A stretch of DNA of 64,000 bases from Martelella endophytica (GCF_000960975.1 NZ_CP010803.1:3813818-3877817), one strand, 5' to 3'. Shown: positions 52,976-62,401, counted from the first letter of the stretch. Numbers and translations are program-made. The notes: generated by a model not told the origin, from the letters alone.

Positions 52976-54751
52976 CTATGCGTCAACATGGCTCGCCTCC
53001 CCGACCGCGGCGACAGCAGCGGCGTGATGCGTCGCGCGACGCTCTTCGGCGATCAGCTCCTTCTTCGACAGCTTGCCGATCAAGGTCTTCGGCAGGCTGT
53101 CACGGATCTCGATTTCCTTCGGAAGTTCGATCTTGGAAAGCCGCGGCTTGAGAAAGGCGTGCAATTCCTCGACGGTGACGGTCGCACCCTCGCGCAGCGA
53201 AACATAGGCCTTGGGCGCCTCGCCGCGGTATTCGTCATGAATACCGATGACGATCGCTTCCGCGACCGCATCATGCTCGTAGAGCGCCTCCTCGATCATC
53301 CGCGGATAGACATTGTAGCCGCTGCAGATGATCATGTCCTTCAGCCGGTCAACGAGGAAGAGGAAACCCTCCTCGTCGAGATAACCGATATCGCCGGTGC
53401 GCAGCGCCCCGTCGCGCAGCACGTTGGCGGTTTCCTCCGGCCGGTTCCAGTAGCCGGACATCACCTGCGGCCCTCGCACCCAAAGTTCGCCCTTCACGCC
53501 CTTGGGCAGCAGGACGGAAGGATTTTCCGAATCGCGGATCTCGAGCGTCGTGCCTGGCATCGGAAGTCCGGCCGAGCCGTTCTTGCCAGGCGCACCATCA
53601 AGCGGATTGACGGAGACCACCGGGGAACATTCCGTGAGCCCATAGCCCTCCGAAAGCCGGCAACCGGTCAGCTCCTCGAAATCGGCCCTCACTTCCAGCG
53701 GCAGGGGCGCCCCGCCCGAGATGCAGAGCTTCAGCGATTCCAGATGCAGCTTACGGGTTTCGGCAACGCTGTTGATGGCGCCATAAATGGTCGGCACTGC
53801 CGGAAACAGCGTCGGCTTGCGCCTTTCCATAAGGGCGATCAGCTCATCGCGCTTGAAGCGCGGCACCAGCAGCATCGAAGCCCCGATCTCGACGGCGTAG
53901 AGCATGCAGACCGTCATCGCAAAGACGTGGAAGAAGGGAAGGACGCAGACCATGACCTCGCCGCCTTCGACAAGCAGGCCGGTGGTGTCGCTCTGCGCGA
54001 TCAACTGCCGCGCATTGGCAACCAGCGCCCGGTGCGAGAGCATCGCCCCCTTCGGCAGCCCGGTCGTGCCGCCGGTATACTGCAGCACGGCGATGTCTTC
54101 CGGCGCGGTCTCGATTTCCGGCACCGGCACGATGCTCGCCATGCGCATCAGCGCATCGAAGTGCACGTGCTGCGGATCATCTGGAATGTGGGCAAGATCG
54201 GTCCGCTTGAACAGCCGGAACAGCAGCCCCTTGGCCGGCGGCAAAACCTCGGCCATGGGGCAGACGATCACGCGCTTCAGACCAGTCTCGGCAACCGCCG
54301 GACCAAGGCCCTTGTAAACGGCTTCGAGATCGAGCGTGAACATGAACTCGGTCCCGGAATCGCGGATCTGGTCACGAATCTCGCGGCTCGTATAAAGCGG
54401 GTTGAAATTCACGACGATGCCGCCTGCCTTCAGTACGGCAAAGAAGCCAATCACCGAATACGGCGAATTTGGAAGGCAGAGACCGACACGGGTGCCCTTG
54501 CGAACGCCGATCGCGGCAAGGCCGGCGGCCAGCCGATCCGAAAGCGCATCGATTTCGCCATAGGACCAGGTGCGGCCGAAGAACTCGACGGCGACCTTGT
54601 CGGCAAACCGGCCGACCGCCTCGTCGAAGAAGGCCGTCAGCGTGGCGGCCCCATCATGATTTGACTGGGATCCCGCCTTGCAGGCTTGACGGGCGACAGG
54701 ACTATCACCGGCAGCATTGGCTGCCGGCCGGGAATCGAAAACCACTTGCAC
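52976..54751 (-). CDS. fadD: Long-chain fatty acid-CoA ligase
   Basis: Activates fatty acids to acyl-CoA. The AMP-binding loop LQYTGGTTGLPKGAML is near residue 240, the second motif is EGYGLTECSPVVSV, and DRLKDMIICSGYNVYP is the FACS-type C-terminal motif. The start is the GTG at 54751 behind AGGAGGAG; a second GTG six bases later is possible. It gives about 591 residues. The stop is 14 bases before the MerR gene, so fadD and the regulator are probably co-transcribed from the palindrome-bearing promoter region. Confidence 0.93.
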   Translation of the reverse strand: MQVVFDSRPAANAAGDSPVARQACKAGSQSNHDGAATLTAFFDEAVGRFADKVAVEFFGRTWSYGEIDALSDRLAAGLAAIGVRKGTRVGLCLPNSPYSVIGFFAVLKAGGIVVNFNPLYTSREIRDQIRDSGTEFMFTLDLEAVYKGLGPAVAETGLKRVIVCPMAEVLPPAKGLLFRLFKRTDLAHIPDDPQHVHFDALMRMASIVPVPEIETAPEDIAVLQYTGGTTGLPKGAMLSHRALVANARQLIAQSDTTGLLVEGGEVMVCVLPFFHVFAMTVCMLYAVEIGASMLLVPRFKRDELIALMERRKPTLFPAVPTIYGAINSVAETRKLHLESLKLCISGGAPLPLEVRADFEELTGCRLSEGYGLTECSPVVSVNPLDGAPGKNGSAGLPMPGTTLEIRDSENPSVLLPKGVKGELWVRGPQVMSGYWNRPEETANVLRDGALRTGDIGYLDEEGFLFLVDRLKDMIICSGYNVYPRMIEEALYEHDAVAEAIVIGIHDEYRGEAPKAYVSLREGATVTVEELHAFLKPRLSKIELPKEIEIRDSLPKTLIGKLSKKELIAEERRATHHAAAVAAVGEASHVDA

Positions 54752-54832
54752 GTCTCCTCCTACTTGCACGGACACCCTCCTCAAGGCTTACGTCCGGCAA
54801 TTTTTCTTCGACATGACCCTTAGGATATTCTA

Positions 54833-54847
54833 TATACGTATACGTCA
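54833..54847. promoter_or_regulatory. Palindromic operator candidate between fadD and the thioesterase
   Basis: TATACGTATACGTCA contains the perfect palindrome ACGTATACGT (54836-54845) and, on the other strand, TGACGTATA, which also occurs in the etfBA sites. It lies 82 bases before fadD and 87 before the thioesterase. Confidence 0.5.
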
Positions 54848-54933
54848 CTCACTTCAAGACCATTGTTGACGACCGTCAAACGAAAGCCGACAAATGCGGG
54901 ATAACCGCCTCTCAACAGGGACTGCGACACATC

Positions 54934-55518
54934 ATGTATGTTTGGGCGAGACTGCTCACGACGCTGGCGAAAGCGAAATTCGCACCGCCTCTCAGCCCTC
55001 CCGAGGAAACCTCCAGTGTCGTCCTCAGGGTGTGGCCCCATGATCTCGACCTCAACCTGCACGTGAACAATGGCAGATATCTGACCTTCATGGATATTGG
55101 ACGAATGGACCTGTTGTTCCGTTCGGGCCTTGGCCGGCGGATGCTGAAGGAAAAATGGCAGCCGGTGCTGACCGGCGTGAACGCCCGTTACCATCGCTCA
55201 CTTGGCGCTTTCCAGCGCTTCCGGATGGAAACGCAAGTCGTCGGCTGGACCGAGCATTCACTGTTCATGGAGCACCGGATCATACCGCTCACCGGCCCGC
55301 ACAAGGGCGATGTCGCCGTCACGGCGACGGTGCGCGCGCTGATGCTGGAGGCCGGCCGAAAGGTGACGACCGCAGAGATGTTCGCCTCGCTCGGCGTACT
55401 ACCCGAAAGTCCGCCGCTTCCCGAAACCTGCGAGATCCTGCTCTCGCCCGAGGAGCGGGCAGCACTTGGCGGCGACCGGGAGCACCTTGCCCACCATCCA
55501 GCATCGCGGGTCGGCTGA
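54934..55518 (+). CDS. Hotdog-fold acyl-CoA thioesterase-like protein
   Basis: A 194-residue protein of the 4HBT-like hotdog fold (THEM6 type). The pattern PHDLDLNLHVNNGRYLTFMDIGRMDLL carries the catalytic Asp-x-Asn region; the second half has HSLFMEHRI and ATVRALMLEAGRKV. It probably hydrolyses acyl-CoA. It is divergent from fadD and shares its intergenic region, then is followed 19 bases later by the nitronate monooxygenase gene, so a role next to beta-oxidation is likely. Confidence 0.85.
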   Translation: MYVWARLLTTLAKAKFAPPLSPPEETSSVVLRVWPHDLDLNLHVNNGRYLTFMDIGRMDLLFRSGLGRRMLKEKWQPVLTGVNARYHRSLGAFQRFRMETQVVGWTEHSLFMEHRIIPLTGPHKGDVAVTATVRALMLEAGRKVTTAEMFASLGVLPESPPLPETCEILLSPEERAALGGDREHLAHHPASRVG

Positions 55519-55537
55519 TCGCCCGCACGGAGGATTC

Positions 55538-56452
55538 ATGCCGACCACCTTCATGCAAAGGCTGCGCCTCCCGGTGATTGCCGCACCGATGTTTCTCGCG
55601 TCCGGACCGGAGCTCGTGATTGCCTGTTGCCGGGCCGGCGTCTGCGGCACCTTTCCGGCGCTCAACCAGCGCAGCAGCGAAGGCTTTGCCACGTGGCTCG
55701 AGACGATTTCCGCAGCCCTCACCGAAGGCGACGCGCCCTATGGCGTCAACCTGATCGTCCATAAAAGCAACGAAAGACTGGAGGCCGATCTGCGCATCGT
55801 CGCCGCGCACAAGGTGCCGCTAGTCATCACCTCGCTCGGCGCCGTGAAAGAGGTGGTTGATGCGGTCCACGCCTATGGCGGGCTTGTCTTCCATGATGTG
55901 ATCAACCGCCGCCATGCGGAAAAGGCCGTCGCGGCGGGCGTTGACGGTATCATTGCCGTCTGCTCTGGCGCCGGTGGCCATGCCGGCACGCTGAGCCCCT
56001 TCGCCCTGGTTTCCGAAATCCGTTCATTCTTCCAGGGCCCGATCGCGCTTTCCGGCGCGATCTCCACCGGTGCGCATATCGCGGCGGCGCGCGTGCTCGG
56101 CGCCGATCTTGCCTATGTCGGAACACGCTTTCTCGCCACCCGCGAATCGATGGCGCCCGAGGGGCACAAGCAGATGATCGTCGAAGGGCGCGCGGCCGAT
56201 ATCGCCTACACGCCGGCGATTTCCGGCGTGGCGGCGAACTTCCTGCGGCCCAGCATCGTTGCCGCCGGGCTCGACCCCGACGATCTTCCACCCCATGGCG
56301 CAATGGACCTCAAATCGGAGGCCCAGGCGTGGAAAACGGTATGGTCGGCCGGCCAGGGTATCGGTGCGATTGCCGATGTGCCGACCGTCGAAACCCTGGT
56401 TTGCCGGTTCGAGGACGAATATGCGGCCGCCCGAGCCAGGCTTCAGGACTGA
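55538..56452 (+). CDS. Nitronate monooxygenase family FMN protein
   Basis: FMN-dependent TIM-barrel enzyme of the NMO/2-nitropropane dioxygenase group. The family segments VIAAPMFLASGP, GVCGTFPALN and the phosphate-binding CSGAGGHAGTL are present; 304 residues is a bit shorter than the classic enzyme but normal for this subgroup. The start at 55538 has GGAGGA five bases before. It probably shares a transcript with the thioesterase gene. The natural substrate, perhaps a nitronate such as propionate-3-nitronate, is unproven. Confidence 0.87.
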   Translation: MPTTFMQRLRLPVIAAPMFLASGPELVIACCRAGVCGTFPALNQRSSEGFATWLETISAALTEGDAPYGVNLIVHKSNERLEADLRIVAAHKVPLVITSLGAVKEVVDAVHAYGGLVFHDVINRRHAEKAVAAGVDGIIAVCSGAGGHAGTLSPFALVSEIRSFFQGPIALSGAISTGAHIAAARVLGADLAYVGTRFLATRESMAPEGHKQMIVEGRAADIAYTPAISGVAANFLRPSIVAAGLDPDDLPPHGAMDLKSEAQAWKTVWSAGQGIGAIADVPTVETLVCRFEDEYAAARARLQD

Positions 56453-56461
56453 AACCCACAA

Positions 56462-56496
56462 AAATGCCGGCCGCCCCGTTGGGATGGCCGGCATTT
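56462..56496. terminator. Bidirectional terminator between the nitronate monooxygenase gene and etfA
   Basis: Eleven-base-pair stem AAATGCCGGCC / GGCCGGCATTT with a 13-base loop, T-rich on both exits. Confidence 0.85.
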
Positions 56497-56510
56497 CCTC
56501 GGGCACCGGG

Positions 56511-57440
56511 TCAGAGCTTTTCCGTCAGCTCCGGCACGGCGTCGAACAGATCGGCGACGAGGCCGTAGTCGGCCACCTGGAAGATCGGCGCTTCCTCGTC
56601 CTTGTTGATCGCGACGATCACCTTCGAATCCTTCATACCCGCCAGATGCTGGATGGCGCCGGAAATGCCGCAGGCGATGTAGAGGTCCGGAGCCACCACC
56701 TTGCCGGTCTGGCCGACCTGCCAGTCGTTCGGCGCGTAGCCGGAATCGACCGCGGCACGCGAGGCGCCGACAGCCGCGCCGAGCTTGTCGGCCAGCTTGC
56801 CGATGATTTCGAACTGTTCCGCCGAACCGACGCCGCGCCCGCCGGACACGACCACACGCGCCGAGGTGAGCTCGGGCCGATCGCTCTCGGCCACCTTGTC
56901 GGCAACCCACAGCGTCCGGGCGCTCGTTTCAGGCGCGTCTGCCTTTTCGATCGGGGCCGGCGCTGCCGCCTCTCCGGCTGCCTCGAAGGCCGAGGTGCGG
57001 ATCGTCACCACCCTGACCGGATCGTGCGATTTCACCGTCTGGATCGCATTGCCGGCATAGATCGGCCGGTCGAAGGTTTCGGCGTCAACGACAGCTGTCA
57101 CATCGGAAATGATCATCACATCGAGGCGCGCGGCGACGCGCGGCAGGATATTCTTGCCGTCGCTCGTCGCCGGCGCGGCGATGATGTCAAAACCATCCGC
57201 AAGCGCCCCGATCAGCGCTGCCGTCGTTTCGGCCAGCCGGTGCGCCAGCCCGTCGGCGTCGGCGACCAACACCTTGCTGACGCCATCGATGCGCGCGGCC
57301 TCGTCGGCAGCCTTGGAAACACCGGCCCCGGCCAGCAGTAGAGTGACGTCGCCAAGGCCTGACACGGCCTTCACGGCCCTCGCGGTGGCATCCCGCGCCA
57401 GAGCGTCGCCGTGGGTTTCGGCAAGAAGAAGAACGGACAT
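56511..57440 (-). CDS. etfA: Electron transfer flavoprotein alpha subunit
   Basis: Takes electrons from acyl-CoA dehydrogenases and other flavoenzymes to ETF-quinone oxidoreductase. The C-terminal FAD domain is intact: [21 protein letters not shown], then [19 protein letters not shown]. The 309-residue length is normal. The ATG overlaps the etfB stop as TGATG. It ends just before a strong terminator. Confidence 0.96.
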   Translation of the reverse strand: MSVLLLAETHGDALARDATARAVKAVSGLGDVTLLLAGAGVSKAADEAARIDGVSKVLVADADGLAHRLAETTAALIGALADGFDIIAAPATSDGKNILPRVAARLDVMIISDVTAVVDAETFDRPIYAGNAIQTVKSHDPVRVVTIRTSAFEAAGEAAAPAPIEKADAPETSARTLWVADKVAESDRPELTSARVVVSGGRGVGSAEQFEIIGKLADKLGAAVGASRAAVDSGYAPNDWQVGQTGKVVAPDLYIACGISGAIQHLAGMKDSKVIVAINKDEEAPIFQVADYGLVADLFDAVPELTEKL

Positions 57441-58201
57441 CAGAGTACTCCCGCTTCGGTTTTCAGCTTCTCGATCAGCGCATCGACCGAGGCGACCTTG
57501 ATGCCGCCCTTGCGCCCTTCCGGTTCACGGGTCCGTACAATCTCGAGGCGTGGCGAAACGTCGACGCCGTAGTCGGCGGCGGTCTTCTCTTCGAGCGGCT
57601 TCTTCTTTGCTTTCATGATGTTGGGCAGCGAAGCGTAACGCGGTTCGTTGAGACGCAGGTCAGTGGTGATGATGGCCGGCAATTCGACCGAGATCGTCTG
57701 CAGGCCGCCATCGACCTCACGCGTCACCTCCGCCTTGCCGCCGGCGAGCTCGACCTTCGAGGCAAATGTCGCCTGCGGCCAGTCGAGCAGCGCGGCAAGC
57801 ATCTGGCCGGTCGCGTTCATGTCGTTGTCGATCGCCTGCTTGCCGGCGATCACCAGATCGGCCTGCTCCTGCTCGATCACAGCCTTCAGCAGCTTGGCAA
57901 CGGCGAGCGGCTCGACATCGGTCTCCACGCTGTCGGCGGCAACGATGAGGATCGCACGGTCGGCGCCCATCGCAAGCGCGGTGCGCAGCGTCTCCTGCGC
58001 CTGCCGGACGCCGATGGAAACGGCGACGATCTCGTCGGCGAGCCCCTTTTCCTTCAACCGGATGGCTTCCTCCATCGCGATCTCGTCAAACGGGTTCATC
58101 GACATCTTCACGTTGGCAAGCTCCGGGCCGGAGCCATCCGGCCTGACCCGGACCTTGACGTTGTAGTCGATCACCCGCTTGACGGGCACCAGAATCTTCA
58201 T
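57440..58201 (-). CDS. etfB: Electron transfer flavoprotein beta subunit
   Basis: Partner of EtfA. The N-terminus [19 protein letters not shown] and the signature [31 protein letters not shown] in pattern are clear. I place the start at 58201, about ten bases after GGAGGAG; an ATG nine bases upstream would sit too close to that site. It gives 253 residues. The 210 bases upstream carry two tandem palindromes. It forms etfBA with tight translational coupling. Confidence 0.95.
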   Translation of the reverse strand: MKILVPVKRVIDYNVKVRVRPDGSGPELANVKMSMNPFDEIAMEEAIRLKEKGLADEIVAVSIGVRQAQETLRTALAMGADRAILIVAADSVETDVEPLAVAKLLKAVIEQEQADLVIAGKQAIDNDMNATGQMLAALLDWPQATFASKVELAGGKAEVTREVDGGLQTISVELPAIITTDLRLNEPRYASLPNIMKAKKKPLEEKTAADYGVDVSPRLEIVRTREPEGRKGGIKVASVDALIEKLKTEAGVL

Positions 58202-58272
58202 GACCTGCATCTCCTCCGCTTTCCGGCGGATCCCTGTCTCCTCACAGCGATCCTGCCTGCTTCACACCCTAT

Positions 58273-58308
58273 ATGACATATAGGTTATAATTATGACGTA
58301 TAGGTCAT
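58273..58308. promoter_or_regulatory. Tandem palindromic operators upstream of etfBA
   Basis: Two inverted repeats, ATGAC-ATATAG-GTTAT (58273-58288) and ATGAC-GTATAG-GTCAT (58293-58308), spaced exactly 20 bases apart, i.e. about two helical turns. They lie about 72 bases upstream of the etfB start in an AT-rich promoter region. Confidence 0.65.
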
Positions 58309-58412
58309 ATCGGAGTTGAAGATCTTGTGCAAGTCCCTCGAAACCAGGGCGGCAGGTGACGAAAAGCGCGGCGGACCGGGCCGTCGCGCTTTCCGCAGTA
58401 TTCAAGCGGGGT

Positions 58413-58676
58413 TCAGGCGATAGCGGCGTCGTCGGGCGCAACTGTAGCGCCGGCGATGATGACCGGCACCAGCAGGTCGCCCCAGTTGTTGCTGCCGCCA
58501 TGGTGGCGCGCCGAACGAATGAGCTCGACCGATATGCCCGCGTCGACGGCGCGCATCACCGACTGGTTCAGCCGGTGCAGGTCATTGGCGATCATGCGGA
58601 TCGCGGCCTGCTGGTCAGTCGTCATCTGTGCTGCCTGAAGATCGGCGCGCTCTCTGACATTGAGTTTCGGTGTCAT
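58413..58676 (-). CDS. Small soluble protein of unknown function, downstream of aceA
   Basis: An 87-residue product starting at 58676 behind AAGGAGGAGAAA, a near-perfect ribosome site. The first 45 residues look helical and polar (LNVRERADLQAAQMTTDQQ, then IANDLHRLNQSVMRAVDAG), followed by ELIRSARHHGGSNNWGDLLVPVI and an Ala-rich end. I recognise no named family, though I recall similar small proteins beside rhizobial aceA genes. It follows aceA after 70 bases on the same strand, so co-transcription is likely. Confidence 0.8.
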   Translation of the reverse strand: MTPKLNVRERADLQAAQMTTDQQAAIRMIANDLHRLNQSVMRAVDAGISVELIRSARHHGGSNNWGDLLVPVIIAGATVAPDDAAIA

Positions 58677-58746
58677 TTTCTCCTCCTTCTGGCCTTCATT
58701 GGCCCGTTGTGGCCGTACCGCTCCTCTTCGGCACGGCCCGGTGATG

Positions 58747-60033
58747 TCATTCGGCGGGTTCGAACTGGGCGGCCTCGGTCGAATCGCCCATCGCGGTGGT
58801 GGAGGCCGCACCGCCGGTGATTGCCATCGAAACCGCATCGAAATAGCCGGTCCCGACCTCGCGCTGATGCTTGGTCGCGGTATAGCCCTTGGCCTCGGCG
58901 GCGAATTCGGCCTGCTGCAGCTCGCTATAGGCCGCCATCTGGCGGTCGCGATAACCGCGCGCCAATTCGAACATGCCGAAATTCAGCTGATGGAAGCCCG
59001 CAAGCGTGATGAACTGGAACTTGTAGCCCATGGCGCCCAGCTCGCGCTGGAACCGCGCGATCGTTGCTTCGTCAAGGTTCTTGCGCCAGTTGAACGAAGG
59101 CGAGCAGTTATAGGCGAGCATCTTGCCCGGATGCGCGCGGTGAACCCCTTCGGCAAAGCGGCGCGCCTGCTCCAGGTCCGGTTTCGAGGTCTCGCACCAG
59201 ATAAGGTCGCAATGGGGTGCATAGGCGACCGCCCGGGCGATGCAGGCATCAAGCCCGTTGCGCACCCGGTAGAAACCCTCCGCGGTGCGGCCGGCCGCAT
59301 AATCGACGAAAGGCTGGTCGCGTTCGTCGATGTCGGAGGTGAGCAGCTTTGCCGCCTCCGCGTCGGTGCGGGCGATGACCAGGGTCGGCACGCCCATGAC
59401 ATCGGCGGCAAGCCGGGCGGCGGTCAGGTTGCGGATATGGGCGCTGGTCGGGATCAACACCTTTCCGCCGAGGTGGCCGCACTTCTTCTCCGATGCCAGC
59501 TGATCCTCGAAGTGAACACCGGCAACGCCGGCTTCGATATAGGCCTTCATGATCTCGAATGCGTTGAGCGGCCCGCCAAAGCCGGCCTCGGCATCGGCGA
59601 CAATCGGCGCGAACCAGCTGTCGACCGACAGACCCCTGCCCTCGGAAACCTCGATCTGGTCGGCGCGCTGCAGGGTGCGGTTGATGCGCCGCGCAAGCTC
59701 CGGCCCGGCATTGGCTGGATAAAGCGACTGGTCGGGATACATGGCCGAGGCCGTATTGGCATCCGCGGCGACCTGCCATCCGGACAGGTAGATCGCCTTC
59801 AGCCCGGCACGTACCATCTGCATCGCCTGATTGCCGGAAAGCGCACCGAGCGCGTTGACGAAATCCTCTTCGTGGAGCAGTCGCCACAACCGGTTGGCGC
59901 CCAACTCGGCAAGCGTATGACGGATGCGAAGAGAGCCGCGCAGCCGCTCCACCTCGGCAACGCCATAGCCCCGCGCGATACCATCAAAGCGCCCCTCGGG
60001 TGCACTCTCAACCAATCTGTAAAAATCTGTCAT
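58747..60033 (-). CDS. aceA: Isocitrate lyase
   Basis: First enzyme of the glyoxylate shunt, splitting isocitrate to glyoxylate and succinate. The catalytic motif KKCGHLGG is at residues 183-190 with Cys185. The start at 60033 follows GAGAGGAGAAG, giving 428 residues, the standard bacterial length. It is divergent from the XRE-type regulator across a 229-base AT-rich region. With the fad genes it allows growth on fatty acids; malate synthase is not in the window. Confidence 0.97.
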   Translation of the reverse strand: MTDFYRLVESAPEGRFDGIARGYGVAEVERLRGSLRIRHTLAELGANRLWRLLHEEDFVNALGALSGNQAMQMVRAGLKAIYLSGWQVAADANTASAMYPDQSLYPANAGPELARRINRTLQRADQIEVSEGRGLSVDSWFAPIVADAEAGFGGPLNAFEIMKAYIEAGVAGVHFEDQLASEKKCGHLGGKVLIPTSAHIRNLTAARLAADVMGVPTLVIARTDAEAAKLLTSDIDERDQPFVDYAAGRTAEGFYRVRNGLDACIARAVAYAPHCDLIWCETSKPDLEQARRFAEGVHRAHPGKMLAYNCSPSFNWRKNLDEATIARFQRELGAMGYKFQFITLAGFHQLNFGMFELARGYRDRQMAAYSELQQAEFAAEAKGYTATKHQREVGTGYFDAVSMAITGGAASTTAMGDSTEAAQFEPAE

Positions 60034-60208
60034 CGTTCTTCTCCTCTCAAAACGACAATTCGGCCGTTCGCCCGACACCCCATCTCCTGCAAGAAGTACC
60101 GACCAACGATCTGTTACAGACTTTACAGAATTGATAAAAGAAAGGCGACGATATTGCCTTTCATCAAGCTATAAATCGGGTTATATTGTCGTTCTTTTTA
60201 CGATGCGC

Positions 60209-60237
60209 ATTTGTAAAAATGTCAAATTTGTAAAAAA
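60209..60237. promoter_or_regulatory. Tandem TTTGTAAAA repeats between aceA and its regulator
   Basis: ATTTGTAAAAAT (60209-60220) and ATTTGTAAAAAA (60226-60237) are direct repeats 17 bases apart, just upstream of the regulator gene. Related TTACAGA / TTTACAGA copies lie nearer aceA at about 60114-60128. They are good candidate binding sites for the encoded regulator. Confidence 0.5.
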
Positions 60238-60262
60238 GACTGCGATGGCTTGGGAGGAGCGC

Positions 60263-61681
60263 ATGGCGGAGAACAAGATATTTGCGGGCCCGCGGCTGCG
60301 GCGTTTGCGCAAGGCGCTCGGTCTGACGCAGACGGCGATGGCCGAGGCACTCGCCATCTCGCCCTCTTACCTGAACCTCATCGAACGCAATCAGCGCCCG
60401 CTGACCGTTCAGCTGCTGCTGAAGCTCACCGCCGTCTATGACGTCGATATCACGGCGCTGCAAAGCGACGACAGCGGCATGCTGAGCCAGCTGAAGCTGG
60501 TGTTTTCCGATCCGCTGCTATCGGGTGAACTGCCGGGCGATCAGGAACTGGTCGAAGTGAGCGAGGCCGCCCCCAATGCCGCCCTTGCCCTGATCAAGCT
60601 CTATCGCGCCTATGGCGAACAGGCCGCCCGGCTTTCGGATCTGACGGCACTGCTTGCGCGCGAAGGCCACGATACCGGCCTTGCCAGCGCACGCCTCCCG
60701 CACGAGGAGGTCCAGACTCTGTTTTCGCGGCGTCCGGCCTTCTTCCCGGCCATCGACGCGGCAGCGGAAGCCTTTCACCGCGGTGTTCTGACGGGTGACG
60801 ATCCAGGCACCCTGTTGCGCGCATGGCTGAAGCAGAAACACGGCATCACCGTGCGCATTCTGCCGCCCGGAGCCATGGTCAGCCTCGGCCGCCGTTTCGA
60901 CCGCCACACGATGCGCCTGTTCATCTCCTCCCGGTTTTCGCCGCACGACCGGCAGCGGGAGATCGCCATCGAGGTTGCGCATCTGGCGTTGCGAGACGAG
61001 ATCTCGACGACGGCCGATGGCCTGACGCTTTCCAGCGACGAGGCCCGGCGCCTCGCCCGGTTCGAGCTTGCCCGTTACGCCGCCAATGCGTTGTTGATGC
61101 CCTATGGTCCGTTCATCGAGGCCGCCCGCCGCGAGCGCTTTGATATCAGCCTGCTCTGCGGCCGCTTCTCGGTCTCCTTCGAACAGGCGGCGACGCGGCT
61201 TGCGAGCCTCAGGCGACCGCAGCAGACGGGGCCGGGCTTTTTCGCGATGGAGGTTGATGGCGCCGGCAATATCCTGCGGCGTTTCGGCGCCGACGGGTTT
61301 CCGCACGCCGACTTTCGCGGCGAGTGTCCGAAGCTGCGGGTCTACGAGAGCTTCTACCAGCCCGGCCGGCTGCTTTCCGAGCGGGTGGAGATGCCCGATG
61401 GCAGCCAGTTCCTGCTGCTGTCGCGCACGGTGGATGGCCCCGAACCGGCGCTAGACGAAAGGCCGAGGCGCACCGCGCTACTGCTCGGCCTTCCCTTCGC
61501 CGAGGCCGAACAGACGGTCTACGGCAAACGGCATGCGGGTTCGGCCGAGGTGGAGCGCATCGGGCCAGTCTGCCGGCTCTGCGAACGACAAGGCTGTCTG
61601 TCGCGCGCTGAACCCGCCATCACCCGCCCGCTCGGCCTCGACGAAATGGCCGCCGGGCTTTCCGCTTTCGACTTCCGCTAG
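60263..61681 (+). CDS. XRE-family regulator with ScfR/RamB-like domain
   Basis: Regulator of the short-chain fatty acyl/RamB type. The XRE HTH occupies about residues 8-65 (LRRLRKALGLTQTAMAEALAISPSYLNLIE in essence). A middle domain related to the IrrE/ImmA peptidase fold follows; its metal site is degenerate (EIAIEVAHLAL in place of HExxH). The C-terminal domain holds CRLCERQGC, a possible zinc knuckle. The start at 60263 has GGAGG five bases before; total 472 residues. Divergent from aceA, it probably controls the shunt in response to acyl-CoA. Confidence 0.9.
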   Translation: MAENKIFAGPRLRRLRKALGLTQTAMAEALAISPSYLNLIERNQRPLTVQLLLKLTAVYDVDITALQSDDSGMLSQLKLVFSDPLLSGELPGDQELVEVSEAAPNAALALIKLYRAYGEQAARLSDLTALLAREGHDTGLASARLPHEEVQTLFSRRPAFFPAIDAAAEAFHRGVLTGDDPGTLLRAWLKQKHGITVRILPPGAMVSLGRRFDRHTMRLFISSRFSPHDRQREIAIEVAHLALRDEISTTADGLTLSSDEARRLARFELARYAANALLMPYGPFIEAARRERFDISLLCGRFSVSFEQAATRLASLRRPQQTGPGFFAMEVDGAGNILRRFGADGFPHADFRGECPKLRVYESFYQPGRLLSERVEMPDGSQFLLLSRTVDGPEPALDERPRRTALLLGLPFAEAEQTVYGKRHAGSAEVERIGPVCRLCERQGCLSRAEPAITRPLGLDEMAAGLSAFDFR

Positions 61682-61691
61682 GCGTCCGCGC

Positions 61692-62363
61692 TCACCTCGC
61701 CATCCGGGCGCGGCGATCGAGATGGTCCCTTCTGGCATCGCGGACGCTGCGGTCGGGCGAGGCGAATTCAGCGGCAACGGCGCGGGCGAGGTCCAGGCCC
61801 TCGGCGCGCAGCGGGGCGTTCTCGTCGCCTTCGACGTTATAGATCAGGTGGCTTTCGACATCCCGGACCCCGCAATAGGCAAAGGTGCCGACATCGAGCT
61901 GCGTGCGCATGGCCTCGTCATAACCGTATTTGTCATAGGTCCGCTGCGACGAGCCGCCGATCCCGATCAGCACGGTCGGGATATTGCCGAGCAGCGATTG
62001 CAGCGGCGCCTTGCCGCGATCGGCAACGCCCTTACCGTATTGGTAGGCCCAGCCCCCGGTAAAGACGCGCTCGATCCAGCCCTTCATCATCGCCGGCATG
62101 CCCCACCAGTAGACGGGATAGACGAAGGCGAGCCGGTCGGCACGCTCGACGCGGCGATGCATCTCGGCGATGCCCGGCGGAATCGGGCCACCCCAGAAAT
62201 GCGCATGATCGGCCTCGGTGAACCGCGGATCGAAGCCTTCGCGGTGCAGATCGAGAATATCGATCGTATCGCCGCGGGCCTGGAAGGCCTCGTGGAAAGC
62301 GTCCATCACGGCGGCCGGATACCGGTCGCGAAACGGATGGGAGAACACGGTGAGCAGGTGCAT
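61692..62363 (-). CDS. NAD(P)H:quinone reductase-like flavodoxin-fold protein
   Basis: FMN/FAD-binding oxidoreductase of the Flavodoxin_2 family (KefF/MdaB/NQO1 type), 223 residues. HLLTVFSHPFRDRYPAAVMDAF at the start and YPVYWWGMPAMMKGWIERVFTGGWAY in the middle are the family hallmarks. The start at 62363 follows AAAGG. It lies 38 bases downstream of a TetR-type gene on the same strand and is its likely target. The role is probably two-electron quinone or electrophile reduction. Confidence 0.9.
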   Translation of the reverse strand: MHLLTVFSHPFRDRYPAAVMDAFHEAFQARGDTIDILDLHREGFDPRFTEADHAHFWGGPIPPGIAEMHRRVERADRLAFVYPVYWWGMPAMMKGWIERVFTGGWAYQYGKGVADRGKAPLQSLLGNIPTVLIGIGGSSQRTYDKYGYDEAMRTQLDVGTFAYCGVRDVESHLIYNVEGDENAPLRAEGLDLARAVAAEFASPDRSVRDARRDHLDRRARMAR

Positions 62364-62401
62364 GTCGAACCTTTCTCTTGATGTCGGGACAGATGTATCG
62401 C

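Noticed and set aside
58413..58676. A RebB/R-body type protein because of its small size and Ala-rich end
   Set aside because: The sequence lacks the RebB pattern and there are no sister reb genes; it remains an unknown linked to aceA.
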